Below, piece by piece: positions 49,529-58,628 of a DNA stretch of 64,000 bases (the stretch's first letter is position 1; each line of letters starts with the position of its first letter). The notes beneath the pieces were generated by a model. It searched no databases, was not told where the DNA came from, and saw only the letters and a list, made by a program, of their open reading frames with translations. The stretch spans positions 4,402,001-4,466,000 of the forward strand of contig NZ_OZ061315.1 in assembly GCF_964063325.1 (NCBI RefSeq), written 5' to 3'. Both the position numbers and the translations under genes were made by a program. Origin of the DNA: Hafnia alvei (GTDB taxonomy: Bacteria > Pseudomonadota > Gammaproteobacteria > Enterobacterales > Enterobacteriaceae).

Positions 49529-50440
49529 GTGAAATATCTGCCAAAGATCCAGCAGCTAAAAACGTTTCAGGAAGTGATTCGCCGTGGAAGTATTCGCGCA
49601 GCAGCGCGCGCGTTAAACCAGTCACAGCCGGCAATAAGCAGAGCAATTAAGGAATTGGAACATACGTTAAACACACAGCTTATCGTGCGCGGGGCCAAAG
49701 GAATGATGCTAACTGAAACAGGCAGCGCATTTGCGGCACGCTCGCAGCTTATTTTGGAGGAATTACAACGTGCGGCAGACGAAATTGAACAAATTAGCCA
49801 ATATTCTCAAGGCTCTGTCTCCGTAGGTTTTTCTTCGCTAATTACCTTAACCGTGTTTCCCCAAGCGGCTGATACCTTTAAGTGTCAGTTTCCACAGGCC
49901 AACATACATGCCAAAGAGGCTCAGCTCTCGACGCTTCTACCGGCTTTACGTGAAGGCAAATTAGATTTCGCCATCGGCACATTAACCGCTGAAACGACGC
50001 CAATGGATCTCGTACGTGAGCCGCTGTTTGAATCGCCCTTTTGCATTATCGCCCACCGAGACAACCCATTTGCTCAGGCAAAATCGTTAGAAGAGTTGAA
50101 GCACGCAAAATGGTTGATACCCGAAACTGATATGGGCTACTACCAACAGCTAGAATTAGCGATGGGGAATTTTTACCTCCAGCTTAGCCAATCACCGATC
50201 CGAACCGACTCCGTGGTTTGCGCATTAAGCATGGTACAACAGGCACAATACCTTACCATCGTGGCTCGGGCGATGCGGGCGCCACTGGGGCTAGAGAATA
50301 CACTCTGTTCATTGCCTATCGACGATCTACCCACCGCTCAGTATTGCGTGTTCTATTCACGAAAATCGCCGCTAACCTTAACAGCACGGCGATTCTTGGA
50401 TTTATTGCGTTGGGAATGCCAGAACTATGCTTGGGAGTAG
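49529..50440 (+). CDS. LysR-family regulator, AbgR-like
   Basis: A 303-residue LysR regulator when started at the GTG at 49529, preceded by AGGGGAAG; in-frame ATG (49502) and TTG (49493) starts lie upstream with poorer spacing. The HTH covers about 1-60 (QLKTFQEVIRRGSIRAAARA), and the substrate-binding domain follows from about 90. Length and start resemble AbgR. It is divergent from the MFS-M20 pair, so it most likely controls that pair. Confidence 0.88.
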   Translation: MKYLPKIQQLKTFQEVIRRGSIRAAARALNQSQPAISRAIKELEHTLNTQLIVRGAKGMMLTETGSAFAARSQLILEELQRAADEIEQISQYSQGSVSVGFSSLITLTVFPQAADTFKCQFPQANIHAKEAQLSTLLPALREGKLDFAIGTLTAETTPMDLVREPLFESPFCIIAHRDNPFAQAKSLEELKHAKWLIPETDMGYYQQLELAMGNFYLQLSQSPIRTDSVVCALSMVQQAQYLTIVARAMRAPLGLENTLCSLPIDDLPTAQYCVFYSRKSPLTLTARRFLDLLRWECQNYAWE

Positions 50441-50443
50441 TCG

Positions 50444-50851
50444 TTACTCAACCACGATAGCCTCAAAGCTGTGGGTAATATTCACCGCTTGGCCTAACAT
50501 CAGCGCTACCGAGCAATACTTTTCAGCAGATAATGCAACCGCACGTTCAACGGCTTTATCGGTCAGCCCTTTGCCGGTGACGATAAAATGCAGATTAATG
50601 TGAGTAAACAAACGAGGAGCTTCTTCGCGGCGCTCAGAGGTTAATTTCACTTCACAGTCGCGCACGTCCATTCGCCCTTTCTGCAAAATAGACACCACGT
50701 CAATCGCACTGCATCCGCCCGCAGACATGAGCACCATTTCCATTGGGCTTGGTGCTTTATCGCCAGCGTTTCCATCCATAAGGATCTGGTGTCCTGAAGC
50801 AGATTCACCCAGAAAAGTCATCCCTTCAACCCATTTCACTCGTGCCTGCAT
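50444..50851 (-). CDS. yhfA: OsmC-family protein YhfA
   Basis: OsmC/Ohr-fold protein, 135 residues (E. coli 134). The two conserved redox cysteines lie in SAGGCSAIDVVSI and EKYCSVALML. The ATG at 50851 follows GGGGTGAT and gives the MQARVKWVEGMTF start. It is divergent from crp as in E. coli. The stop is 3 bp from the convergent LysR stop, so no terminator fits between them. The exact peroxide substrate is not known. Confidence 0.94.
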   Translation of the reverse strand: MQARVKWVEGMTFLGESASGHQILMDGNAGDKAPSPMEMVLMSAGGCSAIDVVSILQKGRMDVRDCEVKLTSERREEAPRLFTHINLHFIVTGKGLTDKAVERAVALSAEKYCSVALMLGQAVNITHSFEAIVVE

Positions 50852-51181
50852 GTTTATCACCCCTTTGGTTAAATTTTGGCATCAGACTACGCTTTCTATG
50901 AAAAACAGGCAATCCGAGGCCTCACTTCTTGATGCTGAAGCGAGACAACACAAGACACCTGCACAAAGCTGTGCTACAAACTATGCCGAAATGGATCTTT
51001 ATGGATTGAAACGGGTATAGATCAATAACTATAGGAAATAATTACCTTAGCCTATTACTCTATATCTCGATTATGAAGTGCTATAACAAGTTAATAAGCA
51101 AAGCCCCGTGCCACGATAAGCACACTGTCAGGATCAGTATCCCGATATTAGGGCAGCGATAACAACAGAGGATAATAGCGA
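50852..51181 (+). promoter_or_regulatory. Divergent yhfA/crp control region
   Basis: The 330 bp between yhfA and crp hold no gene. The stretch GATGCTGAAGCGAGAC and the following AAAGCT...TGCTA resemble the upstream and promoter part of the E. coli crp region, which contains autoregulatory CRP sites. Near the gene ACAGAGGATAATAGCGA is the ribosome site. I could not place a CRP site with confidence. Confidence 0.6.
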
Positions 51182-51814
51182 ATGGTTCTCGGCAAACCGC
51201 AAACAGACCCGACTCTTGAATGGTTCTTGTCTCATTGCCATATCCACAAGTATCCGTCCAAAAGTACCCTGATCCACCAAGGTGAAAAGGCTGAAACCCT
51301 GTACTACATCGTTAAGGGCTCCGTTGCTGTATTGATTAAAGATGAAGAAGGCAAAGAAATGATCCTTTCTTATCTGAATCAGGGCGATTTCATTGGTGAA
51401 CTAGGCTTATTTGAGGAAGGGCAAGAACGTAGCGCCTGGGTTCGTGCAAAAACCGCCTGTGAAGTGGCTGAAATTTCTTACAAGAAATTCCGCCAGCTCA
51501 TTCAGGTCAATCCAGATATTCTGATGCGCCTGTCTGCTCAGATGGCTAGCCGTTTACAGGTTACCTCTGAAAAAGTCGGCAACCTTGCGTTCTTGGACGT
51601 AACCGGTCGTATCGCTCAGACCCTGCTTAATCTGGCCAAACAGCCGGATGCCATGACTCATCCAGATGGTATGCAGATCAAGATCACTCGTCAGGAAATC
51701 GGCCAGATCGTTGGCTGTTCCCGTGAAACCGTTGGTCGTATTCTGAAGATGCTGGAAGATCAAAACCTGATCTCCGCACACGGAAAAACCATCGTCGTTT
51801 ACGGCACTCGCTGA
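51182..51814 (+). CDS. crp: cAMP receptor protein CRP
   Basis: Global regulator that binds TGTGA-N6-TCACA sites when cAMP is bound. The 210 residues equal E. coli. The cAMP pocket lies in GELGLFEEGQERSAWVR, with the T and S of LQVTSEK at the dimer interface. The C-terminal HTH reads TRQEIGQIVGCSRETVGRIL, the recognition helix unchanged from E. coli. The activating-region-1 stretch around AKQPDAMTHPDG is also kept. Confidence 0.99.
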   Translation: MVLGKPQTDPTLEWFLSHCHIHKYPSKSTLIHQGEKAETLYYIVKGSVAVLIKDEEGKEMILSYLNQGDFIGELGLFEEGQERSAWVRAKTACEVAEISYKKFRQLIQVNPDILMRLSAQMASRLQVTSEKVGNLAFLDVTGRIAQTLLNLAKQPDAMTHPDGMQIKITRQEIGQIVGCSRETVGRILKMLEDQNLISAHGKTIVVYGTR

Positions 51815-51823
51815 TAAATGATG

Positions 51824-51853
51824 CCCGTGTAGCCTTGCTGCACGGGTTTCTTT
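51824..51853 (+). terminator. Terminator after crp
   Basis: CCCGTG (51824-51829) and CACGGG (51841-51846) form a short stem followed by TTTCTTT, just before yhfK. Confidence 0.8.
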
Positions 51854-51857
51854 AGCT

Positions 51858-53936
51858 ATGTGGCGGCGGTTCATCTACCACCCGGAAGTCAACTACGCAC
51901 TGCGTCAAACGCTGGTGCTGTGTCTTCCTGTGCTATTCGGCCTGTTGATAGGTAATCTACAACTCGGGCTGATGTTCTCTTTAGTTCCCGCCTGCTGCAA
52001 TATCGCTGGGCTCGATACACCTCATAAACGCTTTATCAAACGATTAGTCGTTGGCGGCAGCTTATTTGCCTTCAGCAGTTTTCTGCTACAGCAATGCTTA
52101 CTCTGGCAAATTCCCCTACCGTTGATCATGCTCGGTTTAGCCTTGTTACTGGGCGTTAACGGTGAGATTAGCCCACTTCACGCGCGGCTCATGCCTGCTG
52201 CGCTGGTTGCCTCTATTTTTACCCTGAGTATGGCTGGAAGCGTGCCTATCTGGCACGGGCCACTGCTGTATATTGTCGGCACGATTTGGTATGGCGCCTT
52301 CACTTGGTTTTGGTTCCTGTTGTGGAAAGGGCAACCGATCCGCGAAAACCTAAGCCAGCTATACATCCAGCTTGGCGACTACATGGAAGCCAAATACAGC
52401 CTACTAACTCAGCATATCGATCCTGAAACCGCGCTGCCTCCGTTGCTGCAACGCCAGCAAAAAGTGATGGATCTCATTACCCAGATCTATCAACAAATGC
52501 ACATGCTGTCATTGGTGCACAACCCAGAATACAAACGCCTGCTGCGCTATTTTCAGGTCGCGCTAGACTTACAAGAACACATCACCGTTAGCCTGTCTCA
52601 GCCTGATGAAGTACAAAAGCTGGTAGAAAAAAGCCAAGCCGAAGCGATAATACGCCGCAATGCTCAGGTCATTACAGAACGGCTCAAAACGGTTGCCGAC
52701 GATATTCTGTACCACCGCTATCCTCAGCACTTCTCGATGGATATTGAACTATCAGCGCTCGAAAAGCTGGCCAATCAGCATCCAGATAACCCCGTTGGCA
52801 AATTCTGTTACTACCATTTTAGCCGCGTGGCTCGCCTGCTAGAACGCCAACGCCCATTATATCAACGCAATCTGATGTCCACCCAGCAGCGGCTTCCTTT
52901 CTGGCCTGCGCTGCGTGCTTATCTTTCGTTAAAATCAGTAGCGCTGCGCAACGCCGCCCGTTTAGGCATAACGCTGGCGGCAGGTAGTAGCCTCGGCATG
53001 TTATTCCATCTGCCAAAGCCCTATTGGGTTTTACTGACGATCATGCTGGTGATCCAAAATGGCTATAACGCGACGCGAGTCAGGATCCAGCACCGTGCGC
53101 TGGGTACCTTCGTTGGGTTAATTGTTGCCGCAGGACTACTTCAACTCAACCTACCGCTGAACGTCACGCTAAGCTGCATGCTGGTGATAACCATCGCAGC
53201 TTATTTGGTTCTCAGGAAAAATTACGGGCTGGCCGTGATCGGTTTCACCATCACGGCGGTATATACGCTTCAGCTGTTACAGCTTAATGGAATTCATTTC
53301 TTGGTTCCCCGCCTCATCGATACGGTTCTCGGCTGTATCCTTGCCTTTGCCAGCACCATTTGGCTGTGGCCCCAGTGGCAAAGCGGCTTACTGCGCAAAA
53401 ATGCGCATCAGGCATTGGAAACCTACCAAGACGAACTTCGCCTTTTACTGTCGCCTGAACCTAAAATAACCGCACTGGCCTATGCGCGCATGAAAGTGAA
53501 TCAGGCACATAACGCCGTCTTTACCTCGCTTAATCAGGCGATGCAGGAACCGGGGTTTGATTCACGTTATTTAACGGATATGCGCCTGTGGATCACCCAC
53601 AGCCAGTTTATCGTTGAGCATCTCAATGCCATGACGATCCTCGCACGCGATCACTACATGCTCACTGAGAATCTGGCACAGGATTATTTACAGCGGTGTG
53701 AAATTGCGTTGCAGCTTTGTCAGCAACGTTTGGAGCACGATGGTCCAACGCTCAATGACAACGCCGCTGTGTTTCAATCTGACGATCAAGAAACTAACGG
53801 CATGCCCGTGACCCAAATTGAAGTGCATCTACGACGCATCATTGCGCACTTACGCGCCATGCATACCATTTCGTCGATAGCATGGCGGCAACGACCGCAC
53901 CACGGAATTTGGATGAGCCGTAAACTCAGGGATTAA
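51858..53936 (+). CDS. yhfK: YccS/YhfK-family inner membrane protein
   Basis: A 692-residue FUSC-type membrane protein (E. coli 696) of unsettled function; relatives export aromatic acids. Two blocks of spans (about 15-165 and 375-520) flank a cytosolic domain. MWRRFIYHPEVNYALRQTL at the start and QRPHHGIWMSRKLRD at the end match E. coli. The ATG at 51858 lies right after the crp terminator and has no clear ribosome site. It converges on argD with overlapping stops. Confidence 0.95.
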   Translation: MWRRFIYHPEVNYALRQTLVLCLPVLFGLLIGNLQLGLMFSLVPACCNIAGLDTPHKRFIKRLVVGGSLFAFSSFLLQQCLLWQIPLPLIMLGLALLLGVNGEISPLHARLMPAALVASIFTLSMAGSVPIWHGPLLYIVGTIWYGAFTWFWFLLWKGQPIRENLSQLYIQLGDYMEAKYSLLTQHIDPETALPPLLQRQQKVMDLITQIYQQMHMLSLVHNPEYKRLLRYFQVALDLQEHITVSLSQPDEVQKLVEKSQAEAIIRRNAQVITERLKTVADDILYHRYPQHFSMDIELSALEKLANQHPDNPVGKFCYYHFSRVARLLERQRPLYQRNLMSTQQRLPFWPALRAYLSLKSVALRNAARLGITLAAGSSLGMLFHLPKPYWVLLTIMLVIQNGYNATRVRIQHRALGTFVGLIVAAGLLQLNLPLNVTLSCMLVITIAAYLVLRKNYGLAVIGFTITAVYTLQLLQLNGIHFLVPRLIDTVLGCILAFASTIWLWPQWQSGLLRKNAHQALETYQDELRLLLSPEPKITALAYARMKVNQAHNAVFTSLNQAMQEPGFDSRYLTDMRLWITHSQFIVEHLNAMTILARDHYMLTENLAQDYLQRCEIALQLCQQRLEHDGPTLNDNAAVFQSDDQETNGMPVTQIEVHLRRIIAHLRAMHTISSIAWRQRPHHGIWMSRKLRD

Positions 53937-55153
53937 TTACCACCCACGACTTTAGCAATGGCTTTTTCCAGCCGTGCCATGCCTTCATGGATATCGGCAA
54001 ACTCGATAACCAACGATGGCGCAAAACGCAGAATATCCGGTCCTGCATTCAGCAGCATAAGTCCTTCGCTCGCGGCGGCATGCAAGATATCTCGCGCCTT
54101 GCCGTGATAGGCAGGGCTCAGTTCAGCCCCCAGCAACAGTCCCATTCCACGCACCTGAGTGAAGATATTGTATTGGGTATTGATCTTCTTCAGAGCCTCC
54201 ACAAACAGGCCGTGACGCTCTTCAATTCCCGCCATCACCTCAGGTGTATTGATGACGTTCAAAGCCGCCTCTGCAACCGCACAGGCCAATGGATTGCCGC
54301 CATAGGTGGTACCGTGAGTTCCCACCTGCATCGCGCTGGCAATTTCATTAGTTGTTAACATGGCGCTAATCGGAAAACCGCCCCCCAGCGCTTTGGCGGT
54401 GGTGAGAATATCGGGCGTCACACCGTAGTGCATGTAAGTAAATAGTTTACCGGTTCGGCCCATGCCGCTTTGTACTTCATCGAAAACCAACAGCGCCTGA
54501 TGCCGATCGCAAAGTTCACGTACGCCCTGCAAGAAGCTTTGTGTCGCAGGCATCACGCCGCCTTCCCCCTGAACGGGTTCAAGCACCACCGCACAGGTAT
54601 GATCGTCGATAACGGCGCGAACGGCGTCTAAATCATTAAATGGCACATGCACAATGTCGGCAGGTTTCGGGCCAAAGCCGTCGGAATATTTTGGCTGACC
54701 ACCAACGGAAACCGTAAATAACGTACGGCCATGAAAGGCATGGTGGAAGGCAATGATCTTGGATTTATAGGGGCTAATTTTGCTGGAGGCATAGTAGCGA
54801 GCCAGTTTAAACGCCGCTTCGTTTGCTTCTGCGCCGGAGTTCGCAAAAAAAACACGTTCGGCAAAGGTGGCATCAATCAGTTTTTGTGCAAGGCGTAGCG
54901 CAGGCTCATTGGTGAAAACATTACTCACATGCCACAGCTTTTCGCCTTGCTCATGTAGCGCAGCGACCAACGCGGGATGACAATGCCCTAACGCAGTCAC
55001 GGCAATACCACCCGCAAAATCCACATACTCTCGCCCTTGCTGATCCCACACTCGGCTTCCTTTACCGCGCACGGGAACGAAATCCGCCGGTGCATAGATA
55101 GGCAACATCACCTTTTCAAATGTGTCTCTTGCAACTGCCTGCTGCTTCGCCAT
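53933..55153 (-). CDS. argD: Acetylornithine/succinyldiaminopimelate aminotransferase
   Basis: PLP-dependent aminotransferase of arginine and lysine synthesis. The ATG at 55153 gives 406 residues, as in E. coli. PLP-site elements are NSGAEANEAAFKLAR, FHGRT, LLVFDEVQSGMGRTG and the Schiff-base Lys in TTAKALGGGFP (about residue 255). Tandem ARG boxes upstream (55202-55240) indicate ArgR repression. Convergent with yhfK (4-bp overlap). Confidence 0.97.
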   Translation of the reverse strand: MAKQQAVARDTFEKVMLPIYAPADFVPVRGKGSRVWDQQGREYVDFAGGIAVTALGHCHPALVAALHEQGEKLWHVSNVFTNEPALRLAQKLIDATFAERVFFANSGAEANEAAFKLARYYASSKISPYKSKIIAFHHAFHGRTLFTVSVGGQPKYSDGFGPKPADIVHVPFNDLDAVRAVIDDHTCAVVLEPVQGEGGVMPATQSFLQGVRELCDRHQALLVFDEVQSGMGRTGKLFTYMHYGVTPDILTTAKALGGGFPISAMLTTNEIASAMQVGTHGTTYGGNPLACAVAEAALNVINTPEVMAGIEERHGLFVEALKKINTQYNIFTQVRGMGLLLGAELSPAYHGKARDILHAAASEGLMLLNAGPDILRFAPSLVIEFADIHEGMARLEKAIAKVVGGN

Positions 55154-55201
55154 CACTTTTCCACCTTATTCGCATCGCCAGCAACGATTTGCCAGCCATC
55201 A

Positions 55202-55240
55202 AATGAAAATATAATCACAAAATATGCATAATAAATCACT
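55202..55240 (-). promoter_or_regulatory. Tandem ARG boxes controlling argD
   Basis: Two 18-bp ARG-box-like sites, with cores TGAAAATATAATCA (55204-55217) and TGCATAATAAATCA (55225-55238), each match TGAAT-N4-ATTCA at 12 of 14 positions. The sites are separated by 3 bp (21 bp centre to centre), exactly the spacing used by hexameric ArgR. They lie about 50-90 bp upstream of argD. Confidence 0.82.
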
Positions 55241-55378
55241 TCATGGCAACCGTAATTTGCGTTTGTTTTGTCAAAAACTCCCTGCCCAATTACAGCGGTT
55301 AAAGTTGAGACTAAGATTCAGCGTGCTTATACTTTGAACTTGGAAGTTACGTTCCGCCTCTTCACTTAAGGACTGACC

Positions 55379-56908
55379 ATGAGCGCTCCGCTTACCATTG
55401 CTAAGAATCAAAAAGTCACGCTGCAACTTCTTCCGGCGCTGGCCAACCGCCACGGACTGATTACCGGCGCTACGGGTACGGGGAAAACCGTGACCCTACA
55501 AAAAATGGCAGAGCAGTTCTCTCGTATTGGTGTTCCCGTATTTTTGGCCGACGTAAAAGGCGACTTGTCCGGCATCGCGGCTGCCGGCTCGCCTTCCGAT
55601 AAATTACAGAAAAGATTAGATGCTTTGCAGGTCACTGACTGGTCGCCGCAGGCGTGTCCGATCATTCCGTGGGATATTTTTGCCGAAAAAGGTCACCCTA
55701 TTCGTGCCACGGTATCCGATTTGGGCCCGCTGTTGTTGTCTCGCCTGCTGGATTTAAACGATGTGCAGTCCGGCGTATTGCAGCTGGTGTTTAAAATTGC
55801 CGATGACAGCAACCTGCTGCTGCTCGATATGAAAGACCTCCGCGCCGTAGTGCAGTTTGTTGGTGATAATGCCAAACAGTTCACCACCCAGTATGGCAAT
55901 ATTTCTACCGCTTCCATTGGCGCTATTCAGCGCGGATTACTGACGCTGGATCAGCAAGGCGGCGATCATTTCTTTGGCGAGCCCATGTTAGATATCAAAG
56001 ATCTGATGCGCTGCGACGCCAATGGGCAAGGCATTATTAATCTGCTGGCCGCCGACAAGCTTATCAATCAGCCGAAGCTCTACTCGGTATTCCTCCTATG
56101 GCTGCTGGCCGAGCTGTTTGAACAGCTGCCTGAGGTCGGTGACGTTGAGCAACCAAAGCTGGTGTTCTTCTTCGATGAGGCTCATTTGCTGTTTAACGAC
56201 GCGCCTAGCGCCCTACTGGATAAAATAGAGCAGGTAGTACGCCTGATCCGCTCTAAAGGCGTAGGGATCTATTTCGTCACCCAGAACCCACTGGATATCC
56301 CGGATAACGTTCTCGGCCAACTGGGCAATCGCGTTCAACATGCGCTACGCGCGTTTACCCCACGCGATCAAAAAGCCGTGAAAGCCGCAGCGCAAACCCT
56401 GCGCGCAAATCCCGAATTCAGCACCGAGCAGGCCATTACCGAGCTGGGCGTAGGCGAAGCATTGGTTTCATTCCTGGATGAAAGCGGCCGTCCAACTATC
56501 GTTGAGCGCGCGATGGTTATCGCGCCCGAATCCCGTATGGGGCCGTTAACCGCCGATGAATTGAATCACGCCCTAAATCATTCGCCGCTTTATGGTCGCT
56601 ATGACGAAGCCGTCGATCGCGAATCCGCCTATGAAAAAATAACCCAGCAGGGTTTCAGCACGGTTGAAAGCGGCGATGAAAAGGCCAGCGCTGAGGACGT
56701 GAAAAAACCAGAGGCCAACGCGCAAGAAGGTGGTGGATTGATGGGCAGCTTGAATGAAATTCTGTTCGGCACCACCGGTCCTCGCGGCGGCAAGAAAGAT
56801 GGGGTGGTACAAACCGCCGCAAAAAGCATGGCGCGTCAGGTAGGAAGTTCACTAGGCCGCCAAATTTTGCGCGGCGTTTTAGGCTCGATTATGGGCGGGC
56901 GTAAATAA
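55379..56908 (+). CDS. yjgR: DUF853 HerA-like P-loop ATPase (YjgR)
   Basis: A 509-residue HerA/FtsK-like ATPase of unknown role (E. coli YjgR 500). Walker A GATGTGKTVT lies at about 30-39, Walker B in LVFFFDEAHLLF at about 258-269 and the sensor region GVGIYFVTQNPLDIPD after it. A low-complexity stretch (about 425-455) precedes a C-terminal helix segment ending GSIMGGRK. TAAGGACTG precedes the ATG. It lies between argD and pabA, unlike in E. coli. Confidence 0.92.
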   Translation: MSAPLTIAKNQKVTLQLLPALANRHGLITGATGTGKTVTLQKMAEQFSRIGVPVFLADVKGDLSGIAAAGSPSDKLQKRLDALQVTDWSPQACPIIPWDIFAEKGHPIRATVSDLGPLLLSRLLDLNDVQSGVLQLVFKIADDSNLLLLDMKDLRAVVQFVGDNAKQFTTQYGNISTASIGAIQRGLLTLDQQGGDHFFGEPMLDIKDLMRCDANGQGIINLLAADKLINQPKLYSVFLLWLLAELFEQLPEVGDVEQPKLVFFFDEAHLLFNDAPSALLDKIEQVVRLIRSKGVGIYFVTQNPLDIPDNVLGQLGNRVQHALRAFTPRDQKAVKAAAQTLRANPEFSTEQAITELGVGEALVSFLDESGRPTIVERAMVIAPESRMGPLTADELNHALNHSPLYGRYDEAVDRESAYEKITQQGFSTVESGDEKASAEDVKKPEANAQEGGGLMGSLNEILFGTTGPRGGKKDGVVQTAAKSMARQVGSSLGRQILRGVLGSIMGGRK

Positions 56909-56995
56909 CCACCGGCTTTCTTATGCTCTTACTTATGCCTCGCATGATTTATCATCGGGGCATCTGATGTCATTTCCGTACAAAGCGAACCTCTG

Positions 56996-57571
56996 ATGCT
57001 GTTGCTGATCGATAACTACGACTCCTTTACCTACAACCTCTATCAATACTTTTGCGAACTCGACGCCGACGTTATCGTTCGCCGCAACGACGATCTCACT
57101 CTTGAGCAAATCGAAGCGCTGGCGCCTTCGCATCTGGTGATATCACCGGGACCTTGTACGCCAAATGATGCAGGGATTTCTCTAGCCGCCATCGAACACT
57201 TTGCAGGGAAAATACCCTTGTTAGGCGTGTGCTTAGGTCATCAGGCCTTAGGACAGGTTTTCGGTGCCAACGTGGTTCGCGCTCGTCAGGTCATGCATGG
57301 CAAAACCAGCGCCATTCGCCATACCAACAGCGGCGTATTTCATGGCTTAAATAACCCGCTAACGGTAACGCGCTACCATTCATTGATTCTGGAAAAAGAG
57401 ACGCTGCCCAATTGCTTAGAGATTACTGCATGGAGTGAACGCAACGGCGAACCCGACGAGATAATGGGCGTACGGCATCGTACCCTAGACGTTGAGGGCG
57501 TGCAGTTTCATCCCGAAAGCATTTTAAGCGAGCAGGGCCACCAGCTATTGAAGAATTTTTTGCAGCGCTAG
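56996..57571 (+). CDS. pabA: Aminodeoxychorismate synthase glutamine amidotransferase subunit PabA
   Basis: Class I glutaminase subunit of PabAB, giving ammonia for 4-amino-4-deoxychorismate in folate synthesis. The 191 residues compare with 187 in E. coli. The nucleophile Cys lies in GVCLGHQAL (about residue 79), and the His-Glu pair in GVQFHPESIL (about 172 and 174). The N-terminus LLLIDNYDSFTYNLYQYF is the trpG/pabA signature. The ribosome site is weak. Followed directly by the convergent ppiA terminator. Confidence 0.96.
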   Translation: MLLLIDNYDSFTYNLYQYFCELDADVIVRRNDDLTLEQIEALAPSHLVISPGPCTPNDAGISLAAIEHFAGKIPLLGVCLGHQALGQVFGANVVRARQVMHGKTSAIRHTNSGVFHGLNNPLTVTRYHSLILEKETLPNCLEITAWSERNGEPDEIMGVRHRTLDVEGVQFHPESILSEQGHQLLKNFLQR

Positions 57572-57575
57572 AAAC

Positions 57576-57602
57576 AAAATTCCCGCCAACAGCGGCGGGA
57601 AT
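57576..57602 (-). terminator. Terminator after ppiA
   Basis: ATTCCCGCC (57579-57587) and GGCGGGAAT (57594-57602) pair perfectly. On the minus strand the stem is followed by TTTGTTTC, so it ends ppiA transcripts between the convergent pabA and ppiA. Confidence 0.85.
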
Positions 57603-57635
57603 CTCAGATGATGGCATAAAACTCAATGTCAGAGA

Positions 57636-58202
57636 TTATGGCAGTACTTTTACCGACGTAATCACGATCGGCTTAGAAGGGACATTCTGGTATGGGCCAA
57701 CGTTCTCAGTGCGTACCTGAGCAATTTTGTCGACGACGTCCATCCCCTTAGTCACTTTACCAAATACCGCGTAACCAAAATCACGCTGGCCATGGTCTAA
57801 GAAGGCATTATCGGCAACGTTAATAAAGAATTGGCTAGTTGCACTGTCTTTTTCAGCGGTACGCGCCATGGCGATAGTGCCGCGCAGGTTACGCAAACCG
57901 TTATCTGCTTCGTTTTTGATTGGCGCATTAGTCGTTTTCTGCTGCATGTCCGCAGTGAATCCACCGCCCTGCACCATAAAACCTGGGATTACACGATGAA
58001 AAATCGTGTTGTTGTAATATCCGCTGTTCACGTAGTCGAGGAAGTTCTTCACCGACACCGGCGCTTTTTGACTATCTAACTCAATTTCAATATTACCAGC
58101 GGTCGTCGACAGTAAAACATGGCTGTTCGCAGCCAATGCGGCCGGAGCCATTACCGTCAGCGAAAATAGCGCGGTTAGGGTGACGAATACTCTCTTGAAC
58201 AT
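57636..58202 (-). CDS. ppiA: Periplasmic cyclophilin-type prolyl isomerase PpiA
   Basis: Periplasmic peptidyl-prolyl isomerase. The ATG at 58202 follows AAGGA and gives 188 residues (E. coli 190) with a signal peptide ending at about APAALAA; a longer upstream frame would bury it. The catalytic region FHRVIPGFMVQGGGFT and SQFFINVADNAFLDH are intact. Its 5' neighbour is the GH4 gene, divergent, replacing the tsgA of E. coli. Confidence 0.97.
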   Translation of the reverse strand: MFKRVFVTLTALFSLTVMAPAALAANSHVLLSTTAGNIEIELDSQKAPVSVKNFLDYVNSGYYNNTIFHRVIPGFMVQGGGFTADMQQKTTNAPIKNEADNGLRNLRGTIAMARTAEKDSATSQFFINVADNAFLDHGQRDFGYAVFGKVTKGMDVVDKIAQVRTENVGPYQNVPSKPIVITSVKVLP

Positions 58203-58367
58203 GACACATCCTTTCTCAGCGGGCTTTTTCAAAGCAGGTGAACAACAAATTAACTTATCGATTCTAATTAGGCGCTAGCCTATTAGCTACCCATTTACTC
58301 ACATTTACTTAACGATGGGATAAGTCTGAAAAAATGCCGCCTCTTAACGACGAAAAATGCCTGATTT

Positions 58368-58383
58368 TGCAATCAAGATCACA
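58368..58383. promoter_or_regulatory. Possible CRP site upstream of the GH4 gene
   Basis: The stretch TGCAATCAAGATCACA fits the CRP pattern TGTGA-N6-TCACA with one perfect arm and three of five bases in the other. It lies about 100 bp upstream of the LacI-type operator in the 426-bp ppiA/GH4 spacer. Confidence 0.45.
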
Positions 58384-58467
58384 CTTCATCCTCCACCTAA
58401 TTATTCAAAAATGAATTTTTGCGAACTGACTCGCAAACCGATTGATGGAAGTTGCTAGTCTTAAACC

Positions 58468-58489
58468 AAAATGAGAGCGCTCTCATTTT
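58468..58489. promoter_or_regulatory. Perfect palindromic LacI-type operator
   Basis: A perfect 22-bp palindrome with core ATGAGAGCGCTCTCAT, symmetric about a central CG as in LacI/GalR-family operators, lies 140 bp before the GH4 gene. The downstream LacI-type regulator is its most likely ligand. The rest of the 58203-58628 spacer shows only the CRP-like site noted separately. Confidence 0.75.
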
Positions 58490-58628
58490 ATGATAAATGC
58501 AAAAAACACTATCTGATTTATCAGGTTTATGAGGCGGGTGATAAACCCAACGCTATTTGTCTCGCGGCTCCTCTGTTGCCCTGATGATCATCGAAACCCT
58601 CATTGCCAGATAAAACGGAGACTCTCGC

